64,000 bases of DNA from Sodalis sp. CWE (GTDB lineage: Bacteria > Pseudomonadota > Gammaproteobacteria > Enterobacterales > Enterobacteriaceae). Shown here in pieces: positions 20,385-30,742 of the stretch. The translations under genes and the position numbers were made by a program. Under the pieces are notes generated by a model. It was not told where the DNA came from. It was given only the letters and a program-made list of their open reading frames with translations, and searched no databases. The stretch spans positions 124,001 through 188,000 of the forward strand of contig NZ_JAESFE010000001.1 in assembly GCF_019646055.1 (NCBI RefSeq), in the 5' to 3' direction. Position 1 is the first letter of the stretch. The number at the start of each line of letters is the position of its first letter.

Positions 20385-21356
20385 ATGAATCTTCAACAAA
20401 TTAATAAACTAACTGCGCAAGATATGGCAGAGGTAAATACGATAATTCACAGACAGATTAAATCCGATATTGCTTTGATTGATCAATTAGGACACTATAT
20501 TATTAGTAGTGGCGGAAAACGTATAAGACCAATGATTGCAGTATTAATTGCAAGAGCTTTGCATTATCAAGGGAAGCAACATATAACCGTTGCTGCTTTA
20601 ATTGAATTTATTCATACTGCTACGTTACTTCATGATGACGTAGTAGATAAATCCAATATGCGTCGAGGGAAGGCAACAGCTAATGCGGAGTTTGGTAATG
20701 CAGCTAGTGTATTAGTTGGTGATTTTATCTATACTCGAGCGTTTCAAATGATGACTACTTTAGAATCACTACGGGTATTAAAACTAATGTCAGAGGCAGT
20801 TAATATTATTGCTGAGGGTGAGGTTTTGCAATTAATGAATTGCCACGATCCAGATATCACTATCAATGATTATATGCGAATCGTTTATAGTAAAACTGCA
20901 AGGTTGTTTGAAGTAGCTGCACAAGCCTCTTCTATTTTAGCTGGTGCTAATGAATATCAGGAATCAAAACTTTGTGCTTATGGTCGACATTTAGGCGCTG
21001 CTTTTCAATTGATCAATGATTTACTAGACTACAGTACAGATTGTAAATTTTTAGGAAAAGATTTTGGTAGTGATTTAAATGAAGGAAAATCTACTCTTCC
21101 ATTGCTGCATTCTATGCAAAACAGCAAACCAGAGCAGGCAGCTTTAATCCGAAATGCTATCAAAACAGGTAAAGGACGTCATCTAATGGAATTCATTCTA
21201 GATATAATGCACCAATGCAACTCTCTTGTTTATACTCGCCGCTGTGCAGAAAAAGAAGCGAAAAAAGCTATTGCTAGTCTCAGCTGTTTATCTCCATCTC
21301 CTTATCGCGATGCATTAAAAAGTTTAGCTTGCGTAACAGTACAGCAAGATTTATAA
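20385..21356 (+). CDS. ispB: Octaprenyl diphosphate synthase
   Basis: IspB adds isopentenyl units to farnesyl diphosphate to make the C40 side chain of ubiquinone-8 and menaquinone. The 323 residues (E. coli also 323) show the GGKRIRPM motif (43-50), the first Asp-rich motif LLHDDVVD (81-88), KTARLF, and the second motif region FQLINDLLDY (207-216). In the second motif the first Asp of DDxxD is Asn (residue 211), whereas E. coli IspB has Asp there; this residue coordinates Mg-diphosphate in the family. The rest of the motif and the DLNEGKSTLPLL segment are intact, so I expect an active enzyme. Confidence 0.96.
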   Translation: MNLQQINKLTAQDMAEVNTIIHRQIKSDIALIDQLGHYIISSGGKRIRPMIAVLIARALHYQGKQHITVAALIEFIHTATLLHDDVVDKSNMRRGKATANAEFGNAASVLVGDFIYTRAFQMMTTLESLRVLKLMSEAVNIIAEGEVLQLMNCHDPDITINDYMRIVYSKTARLFEVAAQASSILAGANEYQESKLCAYGRHLGAAFQLINDLLDYSTDCKFLGKDFGSDLNEGKSTLPLLHSMQNSKPEQAALIRNAIKTGKGRHLMEFILDIMHQCNSLVYTRRCAEKEAKKAIASLSCLSPSPYRDALKSLACVTVQQDL

Positions 21357-21483
21357 ATAAAGAAATATATTTAGTTTCTGTTTTTAGCAAAATTAACTGA
21401 TAATCTTATTGCATTAAATTTTATCCATTAATTAAGAAGTAGAATTTTCTATACTAGAATGATGTAAATATAGATTGAGAGTA

Positions 21484-21513
21484 TTGACAACATTTTTTTA
21501 TAACTACCATAAT
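21484..21513 (+). promoter_or_regulatory. Probable sigma70 promoter for ppa
   Basis: A perfect TTGACA (21484-21489) is followed after 18 bases by CATAAT (21508-21513), 60 bases upstream of the ppa ATG. It is the best -35/-10 pair I saw in the window and fits with ppa being transcribed separately from ispB across a rearrangement joint. Confidence 0.6.
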
Positions 21514-21573
21514 TAGATAATCCTTTTTATTTCTATACGAAAAATACATGCTAAGTAATTAGAGAAAGTAAAT

Positions 21574-22131
21574 ATGAGTTTGCTTCAAGTTCCAGCAGGA
21601 AAAAATCTTCCAGAAGATATTTACGTAATTATTGAAATTTCGGCTAATTCTGGTCGCAATAAATATGAAGTTGATAAAAATAGTGGTATTTTGTTTGTTG
21701 ACCGATTTATGTCAAGCACAATGTCTTATCCTTGTAACTATGGATATATCAATCATACATTATCTTCGGATGGAGATCCAATCGACGTGTTAGTGCCAAC
21801 ACCCTTTCCATTGCAGCCAGGTTGTGTAATAAGATGCTGTCCAGTTGGAATGTTAAATATGATCGATGAATCGGGTAAAGATATAAAAGTAATTGCAATA
21901 CCACACGCTAAATTATCGCAAGAATTTGCTTCCATTAAAGACATTGATGATTTGTCTTTATCACTACGAGAACAAATAGTTCATTTCTTTGATCATTACA
22001 AAGATCTTGAAAATAACAAATGGACAAAAGTAGAAGGTTGGAGTAATGCCGAAAAAGCAAAAACCGAAATTCTTTCCGCTTTTGATCGAGTTAGAGCAAC
22101 TAAAAGTAAAATTAATGTTAGTAAATTGTAA
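21574..22131 (+). CDS. ppa: Inorganic pyrophosphatase
   Basis: Ppa hydrolyses pyrophosphate to phosphate, driving nucleic acid and aminoacyl-tRNA synthesis. The 185-residue protein (E. coli 176) begins [18 protein letters not shown] and holds the metal-binding signature [12 protein letters not shown], the PCNYGYI segment and [16 protein letters not shown]. The extra length is a nine-residue tail after the normal end (KINVSKL). It is alone: ispB lies upstream on the same strand but belongs to another E. coli region, and 3.1 kb without genes follows. Confidence 0.97.
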   Translation: MSLLQVPAGKNLPEDIYVIIEISANSGRNKYEVDKNSGILFVDRFMSSTMSYPCNYGYINHTLSSDGDPIDVLVPTPFPLQPGCVIRCCPVGMLNMIDESGKDIKVIAIPHAKLSQEFASIKDIDDLSLSLREQIVHFFDHYKDLENNKWTKVEGWSNAEKAKTEILSAFDRVRATKSKINVSKL

Positions 22132-25100
22132 AATCATTCTACTTTACTAATTGTAAGTTAAATTTCTCTCGATTAAAAAAGCTATCTTTAATAGAGGAAA
22201 AAATAATTTTAGATTTTTGATTATAAAATCGTAGATATAACATAGAATCATTATTTTCCAAATGGAAACTACTACGATATTTTTGACATTTAAAAGCTAA
22301 GTCAATTAAGTCAAAAAGTAAATATTTAAATTTTATAAATCAAGTTCGATTTATGCAATTACCTACGTAACAAAGTAGCATTAAAAGAAATTTCCTTTGT
22401 AATTTAGTTTGTAATAGAAAAGTAACCATCCTTTCTTTTTCAGTTAATGATTTAAACAAATCATTTGAACTGTGAAGATAGCACTATTTTCGTTAAGAAA
22501 TTTAATTTTTCATGACTTCTGATTAAGTAAGGCTGAACGAAAAGATCAAAAATAGCCGCTATTCAGAAATTTTTGAGTTTCTTATTGGAACCTCCAGAAA
22601 AAATACCTCCAGTAGTACATGCTCTAAAATAAACTGGTAAGTTTAGGAGTTAAATAAGATTAAGTTAACATTTATTTTTAAATGAATTATTATATCTAGT
22701 CTTTGTTTAAAAGACGTCTACAGTTTGATATATTTTATTTAATTATTTCAATTATAATGTCCAAAAGTATTTTTAACTATAATACTATTAATGATGATAA
22801 CTTTCTCATATATTTGATTATATTTCCGCTTCAAAAATATTGCTTTAAATAGCAAACACCATTTTTGTTTTTTCTAATCTAAATCTCTTATAAAATTTCT
22901 TTACAAGAAAGAGTGATTTGTTAACTGTAATTTTTTAAGAGAAAAGTAAAAATTAGTTTCGAAAGAGTTAGTTATAAGTTTTAAAATAAAAGTCTGAATT
23001 TAATTGTTATAAAATAAATTACTAATTACAACGAAGATAATTAAAAGTCTTTGATTTTAATTTTTAAGATCTCTAGTGAATTTCGAAAAACTATTACATG
23101 TCGAATACCTATCTAAAAAACTTTTTAATTTTTTCGTTGGACAAGCTCGTGAGTTATAACTGAATTTAAATTTTCATTTAATATTCAAGCTTAATGTAGT
23201 TTTTTATTTTTTATCTTACGATGTAAATGCCTTTAATCAGAACATTATCAATAGAAGGAGAATTGGTTAACGCGTTTTCAATAGCATTTTTTCATCTAAG
23301 GTTTATAGTTAATGATATTTAGTACATTTATAGCCTTCAATTTAATGAATTAACTTAATAATTATGAAATAACTTCAAATTTCTAAGTTTTTCAGAACTT
23401 TTGGTGCTATTTGTTTTTTTTCATCATTTAATGAGTTAGCATGAAGATTTGTTAATTTTAAATATAGATTATTAGGACTTTATGCTTATAACTACACAGA
23501 TGTAATTTTTTTAAAAACTATAATTTTTTCTTCTAATTGCTTTAGCCATTTAATCATTTGTAAACAATATCAATTTGTTTAAAAAAGAGCTAATTTAATG
23601 GTTATTTCAAGTTTAAATCCTGATTTAAGGTATATTTTATTTTAGCTACTTTTTTAAGCAGCTATTAAAAATATGCAAAAATCAACTTTCGGTAATTAAT
23701 TCTATGATTATCTTAATTTAAATGATAAACAATAATTCTATGTATAGAAGTAACGTTTAATTAAAACTGGCGCTACTAATTATTGAAAATAAAGCTTTCA
23801 TCAAATGAGTTTAAGAACCTTTGAAAATAGATTTAGTGCGTCTTTAACGTAGAAACATGAGTTTCATTTATTTGCTTGTTTAGTTGTAACAACTATTTGG
23901 TATGTAATCGATACACTAGCAATAGTGTTGCAAATTATTATTAATATTAAGTTAATTTACTAAATTAAAACATAATTTCAAATTTATTAAGATCAATATA
24001 ATATTATTGTTTATAACTTGTATGCGTGTTATCAATTGTTAAACGATAATAAATTAATAAAATTAAAAACAAAAAATTTAATTTTTCAAAAAAAAGAGCG
24101 GCAGTAAACAATTAACAATATAATAATTCTATTATAACCATATTGCTTTTCCATCAATAGCTAGATTGAATTTTTTAAACTGAAGAATTCAAATGATCTA
24201 TTCTAGTTTTTATAAAAAAATTGTATTTTACTTAAGATCATAGTAAAGCAAGCAATTTCATTATAAAAAATCAATCAGCGCGGTTCTTTTTTTTGATTTT
24301 TTAGTTTTATTCCACCAACTATTATCAATAGTAAATAAGTTCTTTAACATATTCCGCAAATATTAAATTAGTGTTTTGTCTTAGAACTGTTAGTTTGGAA
24401 TTACTAAACAACTTAGCGATTGATCTTTATCTAGTTTTATGGAGAAAAAATGTTATAGTTAATAACTTTATGTTTCTTTTTATCAAGAAGGTCGAAAGAA
24501 TAGGAAAGAAAGAGGAAGTCTGTAAAAATTTTTTACAAAAAGCTAAGTGTGTTACAAAAAAAATATTTTGTTGCCTAGTTTTATAAACTTATAAGTTAAA
24601 TGAAATCAATTTCACGCCTATAAGAATTAATTATTTTAAATATAAAAACTTTAATTCTTTACGATTATATTTCTTTCGATCTTAAAAAGACTCGTCAAAT
24701 AAAAGTATTACATAATTTTTTCGTTTCTCAAAAGCTAAAAATAAACGCGTGAATCCTATCTTAAATCAAAATGGATTTTTCTTGCTTTGCAAGAAAATTT
24801 TAAAAACATTTAAATATCTTGCAGATTTAAATTAACAAAATTTATATAGCTTATACCTTTAATTTAAATTTTTTAAAAACCAAGTCTTATTAATAATATA
24901 CATGTTTTTTGTTTTTTCTTTAAAGGACGATGATATTCTTTAATTTATTTGGACATGATAATTTTTTTGTTTTTATATTGAGAACCATAACTCAAAATTA
25001 TTATCATGTTGTAATAAAAAATTGAATTTCTTAATTATTCTTTAAAATTTCTATAATTCAACTGATGGAAAAGCTTAATATCAATTAAAACTAAATTTTT

Positions 25101-25257
25101 CCTCTTTTTTAAAAAGAACTAAAACGTTTTATTATTAAAACTTTTGATGCTACAAGCAGTTTTATTTTACGAAAAATGAGTTCTAATTCAGAGCTATTAA
25201 ATTTAAAATTTTAATGCTTAAAATATAAAAATTGATCTAAAAGTTAAAAACAAATTC
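22132..25257. other. 3.1-kb gene desert between ppa and rplI
   Basis: I find no convincing gene, tRNA or structured RNA here on either strand; stops are dense and the AT content is visibly higher than in the genes. In E. coli the ppa-rplI interval holds a run of genes including tamA, tamB, msrA, cysQ, cpdB, cycA and fklB, so this is probably the eroded remainder of that region. Slightly GC-richer patches exist, notably 22530-22640. A 15-base palindrome TCTTTTTTAAAAAGA lies at 25103-25117. A 71-codon frame at 24371-24586 looks like chance. Confidence 0.6.
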
Positions 25258-25710
25258 CTATGTTTCAGGAAGAATTATTATATTTATATTGACGGAAATT
25301 TCTCTATGTACCTGAATTTTTACTACGTGACTGCCAACAGATCGAAGGGAGTTCGCTTTTAAGCGGACCTCGTTTTTGACGATTTTAATTCCTTTATCGC
25401 TAATAGCGTTTGCGATATCACGAGTACCGATAGAACCAAACAGTCTATTTTTAGAACCTGCTTTAGAAAAAATAGTAATACTACCTAATTCTTTAAGTTT
25501 TAAAGCACGTTCTTCGGCAGTGCGTCGAATATTTTCTGCTCGAACCTCAAGTTCATTGCGACGTGATTCAATAAGTTCAAGATTTTTTTTAGTGGCTAAA
25601 ATAGCTTTTCCTTGTGGAATTAAGTAGTTTCGCGCGTATCCAGCTTTTACACTGACTTGCTTACCGAAGTTACCAAGTTTAGAAATTGTATCAAGCATAA
25701 TAATTTGCAT
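25258..25710 (-). CDS. rplI: 50S ribosomal protein L9
   Basis: L9 binds 23S rRNA domain V and spaces neighbouring ribosomes on polysomes. The 150 residues (E. coli 149) start MQIIMLDTISKLGNFGKQV with the signature GYARNYLIPQGKA, then the long connecting helix and the C-terminal domain (GSKNRLFGSIGTRDIANAI). It is last in the rpsF-priB-rpsR-rplI cluster, 30 bases downstream of rpsR. Confidence 0.97.
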   Translation of the reverse strand: MQIIMLDTISKLGNFGKQVSVKAGYARNYLIPQGKAILATKKNLELIESRRNELEVRAENIRRTAEERALKLKELGSITIFSKAGSKNRLFGSIGTRDIANAISDKGIKIVKNEVRLKANSLRSVGSHVVKIQVHREISVNINIIILPET

Positions 25711-25740
25711 TGTTTTATCCAGTCAAAGATAAATAAGTCG

Positions 25741-25968
25741 TTACCGATGGTGATCAGTGTACGGTAATAAAGACAGATAGCGAGCACGTTTAATAGCGCG
25801 GGATAATTGACGCTGATATTTAGCACTAGTGCCTGTAATCCGACTTGGAACAATCTTTCCGCATTCAGTAATATAGTTTTTTAAAAGCGTGATATCTTTG
25901 TAGTCAATTTCAGTAATTTTTTCCGTAGTAAAACGACAAAACTTACGACGATGAAAGCGAAGCGCCAT
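25741..25968 (-). CDS. rpsR: 30S ribosomal protein S18
   Basis: S18 pairs with S6 on the 30S platform. The 75-residue product equals E. coli in length and carries [10 protein letters not shown] at the N-terminus and [20 protein letters not shown], the rRNA-binding segment. It begins four bases after the priB stop, implying coupled translation. Confidence 0.97.
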   Translation of the reverse strand: MALRFHRRKFCRFTTEKITEIDYKDITLLKNYITECGKIVPSRITGTSAKYQRQLSRAIKRARYLSLLPYTDHHR

Positions 25969-25972
25969 AAAA

Positions 25973-26290
25973 TCACTCTCCGGATGTTATTAAATCAATT
26001 TTTTTGGCGTGCAAAACAATTCTGCTTAGGCCATCATATCTTTGATGGCAATTAATAAATCCTTGCACGATAACTTCCTTTCCAAGGATTGTATGTTGAT
26101 CAACATCAAATGTCAAATTTCCGCTAACCATTACAGATAGACAACACCGTGCTTGACGTGAAAAACCAGATTCTTGTTGCAAGGAATGATGATCCAGCAT
26201 GAATTGATAATAAGGAATGCCTGATGGATTTATTTTTTTAACAAAAATCCTATAAATGGTTCCTGATAATTTTATATTATTCTCTACCAT
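25973..26290 (-). CDS. priB: Primosomal replication protein N (PriB)
   Basis: PriB is a single-stranded DNA-binding OB-fold dimer that stabilises PriA at stalled forks and helps reload DnaB. The 105 residues (E. coli 104) show [11 protein letters not shown] at the start, the central [16 protein letters not shown] segment and the C-terminal [13 protein letters not shown] strand. It is encoded between rpsF and rpsR, its standard place; the spacing of 10 and 4 bases suggests translational coupling. Whether priA survives cannot be told from this window. Confidence 0.94.
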   Translation of the reverse strand: MVENNIKLSGTIYRIFVKKINPSGIPYYQFMLDHHSLQQESGFSRQARCCLSVMVSGNLTFDVDQHTILGKEVIVQGFINCHQRYDGLSRIVLHAKKIDLITSGE

Positions 26291-26300
26291 TTTATTCTTT

Positions 26301-26729
26301 TTATAGATTTATACGATTAATATTTTCGTCAAATTTAACGGAGGAAGTTTTATGATTTGATATTTCTTGTTGTTCGTTTTTTATTTTGTTCATTGGAGAT
26401 GGTTCAAGTATATTAAATTTAGTACACGTAATCATACTACGAATAATAGCTTCATTAAATTGAAGATCTAATTTTATTTCGTTAATTATAGTTTTTGGTA
26501 TTTCTATGTTCATTAAAACATAATGAGCTTTATGTAATTTTTTGATTGGATAGGCCAAATGGCGTCTTCCCAAATTTTCTAAACGATGAATTTGTCCTTT
26601 AACATTGTTAATTATCGTTTTGTAGTGATCTATCATTTTTTCAACTTGTTCACTGTGGTCAGGATGAACCATGAAAATAACTTCATAATGACGCATCGGA
26701 TGGTTTTTTTTAAAAAATTTACTTGCCAT
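26301..26729 (-). CDS. rpsF: 30S ribosomal protein S6
   Basis: S6 binds the central domain of 16S rRNA together with S18. The 142-residue product starts with an extension MASKFFKKNHP before MRHYEVIFMVHPDHSEQV. E. coli S6 starts at that second Met (MRHYEIVFMVHPDQSEQV), so the true start may be the ATG at 26696. The ATG at 26729 does have upstream AAGGTAAG about 8 bases away, so I keep the longer form. The C-terminal glutamate tail of E. coli is replaced by an unrelated Asn/Lys-rich tail. Confidence 0.93.
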   Translation of the reverse strand: MASKFFKKNHPMRHYEVIFMVHPDHSEQVEKMIDHYKTIINNVKGQIHRLENLGRRHLAYPIKKLHKAHYVLMNIEIPKTIINEIKLDLQFNEAIIRSMITCTKFNILEPSPMNKIKNEQQEISNHKTSSVKFDENINRINL

Positions 26730-27373
26730 GAGAACTTACCTTTTTATGGAACTTATTTTCAGTAAGTAAAATAGATTCAATGTCACATACCAAAATGTAG
26801 CCAATATGCTGGAGTTGAACACACGCTGAAATGAAACGTATTTTTTTGTTTTTTATTTGGAAGAATTAAACAAACAACTTCTCACGATTATAATTAATAA
26901 GAATGTAATTTTCAACTCTTTTTAAAAAAGAGTTAAACATACTAAAAAACAAAAATTTGATTTTGCTAAATATCTCACTTATTTGCTGAAGACTCACCTA
27001 TAAAATTTGATTAAGTGATTAGTAACTAATATCGATAGATAACGTTTACTTTTTTATAGTAAAAAACACTTTTTACTTGAGAATATTATAATTTTTTAAA
27101 AATTAAAAAATCTGTTTGCTCTATATAGTTATGGAGCATTAAATTATAAAGAAGTAATAACAATTAATAATTAATTTTTTTCAGCATTGCAATTGCAAGT
27201 AGCTTCCACTCAGAAAAAGTCTCTCACTAGAGACCTCAAACTAAGAATAATTATCATTGCATATTTTTAGAATATTCTGCTCGTGATTCTCTTCAAAAGA
27301 GAATACCGTTAATATTTATAATAAATTTACTTAAAGGTAAAAAATCTGGCTATTTTAGCGATGCAAAAATTTT
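26730..27373. other. Gap between rlmB and rpsF, two hairpins
   Basis: No gene is visible in these 644 bp. A stem ATTCTCTT/AAGAGAAT with a 3-base loop lies at 27286-27304, about 70 bases past the rlmB stop, and may end that transcript. A second, AACTCTTTTT/AAAAAGAGTT, lies at 26914-26934. The promoter of the rpsF operon must be here but no hexamer pair stood out, and the S6:S18 leader motif was not recognised. Confidence 0.5.
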
Positions 27374-28156
27374 TTAGACATGACCTAGAAAAACTTTCTT
27401 TGTATAATCGGAAACTTCTTTTCTTCTTTGTCGTATTATTTCAAATAAACATACGCCAGTAGCGACTGAAACATTAAGTGAAGAGACCGTTCCGCTCATA
27501 GGGATATTAATAAATTCATCACAATATTTACGCGTCAGATATCTTATCCCTTTTCCTTCTTCTCCCATAACTAATGCAAGTGATCCAATCAATTTACTTT
27601 GATAAATAGAATGATCAGCTGATTCAGAAGTACCGGCCACCAACACGTTGTTCTTTTTTAAGAGAAGTAAAGTACGAATTAGATTGGTGGTGCGAATAAG
27701 CGTTACAGTTTCTGCGGCACCACTAGCTGCTTTTTTGGCGGCAGCGTTTAGTGGTGCTGCTCGATTATGAGGGACAATCACTGCATGAACTCCTGCAGCG
27801 TCAGCACAACGTAGACACGCACCAAAATTACGCGGATCAGTAACACCATCAAGTATTAGAAATAGCGGAAGTATATCTCTCCTTGTTAGAAACATTGACA
27901 AATCATTTTCACTAAGAAATTGACTTGTTTGTACATGGGCGATAATACCTTGATGTGCTGTACTGTTCGCTTTTTTGTCTAGACATTTACGTGCAGCTAC
28001 CTGAATTACAATTCCTGCATTTTTTAATTGCTTTACTAAAGATTGTAAACGAGGATCGCTCTTTCGTTCTTTTGATATATATACGTTTATAAAATGCTGA
28101 GAATTCCACTTTAAAATAGATTGTACAGCATGAATACCGTAAACAATTTTACTCAT
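27374..28156 (-). CDS. rlmB: 23S rRNA 2'-O-ribose G2251 methyltransferase
   Basis: RlmB methylates G2251 in the P-loop of 23S rRNA. It is a SPOUT (knotted) enzyme with the motifs LDGVTDPRNFGACLRCADA, VMGEEGKGIRYLTR and SLNVSVATGVCLFE, and an L7Ae-like N-terminal domain. I start it at ATG 28156 (MSKIVYGIHAVQ), the E. coli start; a GTG 16 codons upstream (28204) is in frame but adds a lysine/asparagine-rich stretch not found in the family. It is 260 residues plus a short basic tail beyond the E. coli end. It follows rnr as in E. coli. Confidence 0.96.
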   Translation of the reverse strand: MSKIVYGIHAVQSILKWNSQHFINVYISKERKSDPRLQSLVKQLKNAGIVIQVAARKCLDKKANSTAHQGIIAHVQTSQFLSENDLSMFLTRRDILPLFLILDGVTDPRNFGACLRCADAAGVHAVIVPHNRAAPLNAAAKKAASGAAETVTLIRTTNLIRTLLLLKKNNVLVAGTSESADHSIYQSKLIGSLALVMGEEGKGIRYLTRKYCDEFINIPMSGTVSSLNVSVATGVCLFEIIRQRRKEVSDYTKKVFLGHV

Positions 28157-28456
28157 GATATTGTTTAGTAGTTTTTGAATTAGATTTTTATATAAGTTAT
28201 TCACTGCAAATAAAATTTATGATACTCTTTACCGTATTATCAGATAATTTATTACTATGTACGATAAATTATTTCCACAATCTCAACTTGGAAGATTGAA
28301 AATGTCAGCAATTATTGACTGTTTATTTTAAACAGATAAAAGTATAAGATTTTTTTAAAAAACTATTAATTCCTTTTTTCGTATAACTATAAATTGTTTT
28401 AATCTTTTATTTAAAATAAACTATTATTCTTAATAATTAACTGAATTGTTTTTATT
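28157..28456. other. AT-rich spacer between rnr and rlmB
   Basis: Nothing coding is seen in these 300 bp. In E. coli rnr and rlmB are nearly adjacent, so this spacer is unusually long for a pair that should be cotranscribed. Confidence 0.4.
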
Positions 28457-30742
28457 TTATTTATTATAGCAATTTTTTTTTTCTTTTTTGGAAATTCTTT
28501 TTTTCTGATTAATATTTAATTTCTTTATCATTCTATTTGAGAGACGTTTTTGATCAGAAATCAAAGAAAAATCAATCTTTCGATCAATCACATTTACAGT
28601 TTCGACTCGAATTCTTACTATATCCCCTAATTGATAGATTTTTCCGCTAAATTCTCCTACTAATCGATGCGAAATACTGTCATAACGGTAATAATCGTTA
28701 TCCAAGGACGAAATATGTACTAAACCATCAATAAAAAGCTTGCTAACACGTACAAAAAAACCGAAATTGAAAATATTTATTATAATACCAGTAAATATTT
28801 TACCAATATGTTCTTGTATAAAATCACACTTTAACCAATCAGTTACACTACGAGTTGCTTCATCAGCTCGACGTTCACTAAGTGAACATTGTTGACCTAA
28901 CCGTAACATTTCTTTTAAATTGGAATGCCAACCGCCGCTTGGCGTAGCACGACCATGAGTCCTTCCATTTTTTTGTCCGAGAAGATATTTTATTGCTCGA
29001 TGCAATACTAAATCTGGATAACGACGAACTGGAGAGGTAAAATGAGCGTAGGCCTGAAGAGCTAACCCAAAATGTCCACGATTTTCTGGGTCGTAGATTG
29101 CTTGTTTCATTGAACGTAACAATATAGTTTGTAATATTTCATGGTCTGGACGATTTGCAACTAAATTAATTATGTCAGCGTAATCTTTTGGTCCAGGGTT
29201 ATCTCCACCACCAAGAATTAAACCTCTTTCTTTCAGAATAATTCTTAATAGTGTAATATGTTCATTGCTTGGCTTATCGTGTACTCGATAAAGTACCGGT
29301 TCCTTATGCTTCTCAACAAAGCGAGCAGCAGAAGTGTTTGCTAAAATCATACATTCTTCAATTAGTTTATGAGCATCGTTACGTTTTACTGATTCAATTC
29401 GTTTGATGCGATGAGATGCGTTAAAGATAAATTTAATCTCTTCGGTTTCAAAAGTGATTCCTCCTCGCTCTACTCTAGCTTTTTCTAAAGTCTGATATAG
29501 TTTATGTAACTGCATTAGTGGATTAACGGCTTTTTTATATTGAAAACAAAGTTTTTTATGTCCTTGCAAAATTTGTGAAACTTCGTTGTAAGTTAAACGT
29601 GCATAAGAATTCATTACTGCCTCGTAAAACTTGTAAGACAAAAGACATCCTTGAGACGAAATGACCATTTCACATACCACACATAATCTATCGACTTGTG
29701 GATTCAATGAACATAAACCATGAGATAATTTTTCTGGAAGCATCGGAATTACCTGAGAAGGAAAGTAAATTGAAGTAGTGCGACGGATTGCCTCCTTGTC
29801 AAGCGGGGTGTATGGACGAACATAGTAGCTCATGTCGGCAATTGCTACCCAAAGAAACCAGCTTCCATCTCGTTTTTCCTCACAGTAAACTGCGTCATCA
29901 AAATCTTGAGCTTCTTCACTATCTATAGTCACTAACGGTAATGTACGTATATCAACACGTCCTCGCTTAGCTATTTCTGGCACTTCTTCCTGAAGGTTAG
30001 CAATTTGCTGTTTAACTTCTTGTGGCCATGAGTAAAGAATATTGTGTGTACGTAATGCAATATCTATTGCCATGCTAGCATTTAAGGTCTCACCAAGAAT
30101 TTTTATTACTTTACCAACAGCTTTTGCATTCCAGTTTGGACGCTGAGTTAACTCAATAACAACTATGAGCCCAATGCGCGCACCTTTAGTTTCTTCTGGT
30201 GGAATTAAAATTTTAAAATTAAAACGTCTATCATTTGGGACAACAAACGAATTATAAGCACAGGTAAAAAATCTACCTACTATTTGACCAATTTGCGGAA
30301 CTAGAATGCGAATAATTTGTGCTTCATGCTTATTTTTTTTGTCTGTATCCTGGTAAGTGAACGCCATCACTTTATCACCGTGAATAGCAATTCTCATTTG
30401 TTCGTGTGAAAGATAATAATCATTTTTTTTTCTTTCATCAGTACGAAGAAAACCAAAGCCATCTCGATGTCCAATAACTACACCCTTTAATAAATTTAGG
30501 TTTCTTGATATTGTATAGCATTGATTTCCAGTAACAACCAATTGCTTTGTGCGTTCCATAGCAGATAAACGTCTGCATAAATTTTCTAATTGGTCTTTCC
30601 TTTTTACGCCAAGCTCTTGCGCTAACACTTTTCGATTAACTGGTTTTCCTCGCTCGGCTAAGTAAAAAAGAATAAGTTCTCGACTTGGAATTGGAAATAC
30701 ATACTTTTCTCTTTCCCTTTCCAGAAAAGGGTCTCTTAGCAT
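28457..30742 (-). CDS. rnr: Ribonuclease R
   Basis: RNase R is a processive 3'-5' exoribonuclease that can degrade structured RNA and takes part in rRNA and tmRNA quality control. Domains in order are an N-terminal helix-turn-helix (~20-80), two cold-shock domains (~80-240), the RNB catalytic domain with the Asp cluster TIDSEEAQDFDDAVYC (~273-288), and a C-terminal S1 domain (~650-735). It has 761 residues against 813 in E. coli, most of the Lys-rich tail being lost. The remaining tail (KKEKKNCYNK) is encoded through a ten-A run at 28473-28482. nsrR, upstream in E. coli, is gone. Confidence 0.97.
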   Translation of the reverse strand: MLRDPFLEREREKYVFPIPSRELILFYLAERGKPVNRKVLAQELGVKRKDQLENLCRRLSAMERTKQLVVTGNQCYTISRNLNLLKGVVIGHRDGFGFLRTDERKKNDYYLSHEQMRIAIHGDKVMAFTYQDTDKKNKHEAQIIRILVPQIGQIVGRFFTCAYNSFVVPNDRRFNFKILIPPEETKGARIGLIVVIELTQRPNWNAKAVGKVIKILGETLNASMAIDIALRTHNILYSWPQEVKQQIANLQEEVPEIAKRGRVDIRTLPLVTIDSEEAQDFDDAVYCEEKRDGSWFLWVAIADMSYYVRPYTPLDKEAIRRTTSIYFPSQVIPMLPEKLSHGLCSLNPQVDRLCVVCEMVISSQGCLLSYKFYEAVMNSYARLTYNEVSQILQGHKKLCFQYKKAVNPLMQLHKLYQTLEKARVERGGITFETEEIKFIFNASHRIKRIESVKRNDAHKLIEECMILANTSAARFVEKHKEPVLYRVHDKPSNEHITLLRIILKERGLILGGGDNPGPKDYADIINLVANRPDHEILQTILLRSMKQAIYDPENRGHFGLALQAYAHFTSPVRRYPDLVLHRAIKYLLGQKNGRTHGRATPSGGWHSNLKEMLRLGQQCSLSERRADEATRSVTDWLKCDFIQEHIGKIFTGIIINIFNFGFFVRVSKLFIDGLVHISSLDNDYYRYDSISHRLVGEFSGKIYQLGDIVRIRVETVNVIDRKIDFSLISDQKRLSNRMIKKLNINQKKRISKKEKKNCYNK

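Noticed and set aside
24371-24586. 71-codon open frame on the plus strand in the ppa-rplI desert
   Set aside because: No ribosome site or recognisable family; composition is that of the surrounding non-coding DNA.
26730-26850. S6:S18 autoregulatory leader upstream of rpsF
   Set aside because: The CCG-containing hairpin core of that leader could not be found; the region offers only weak AT stems.
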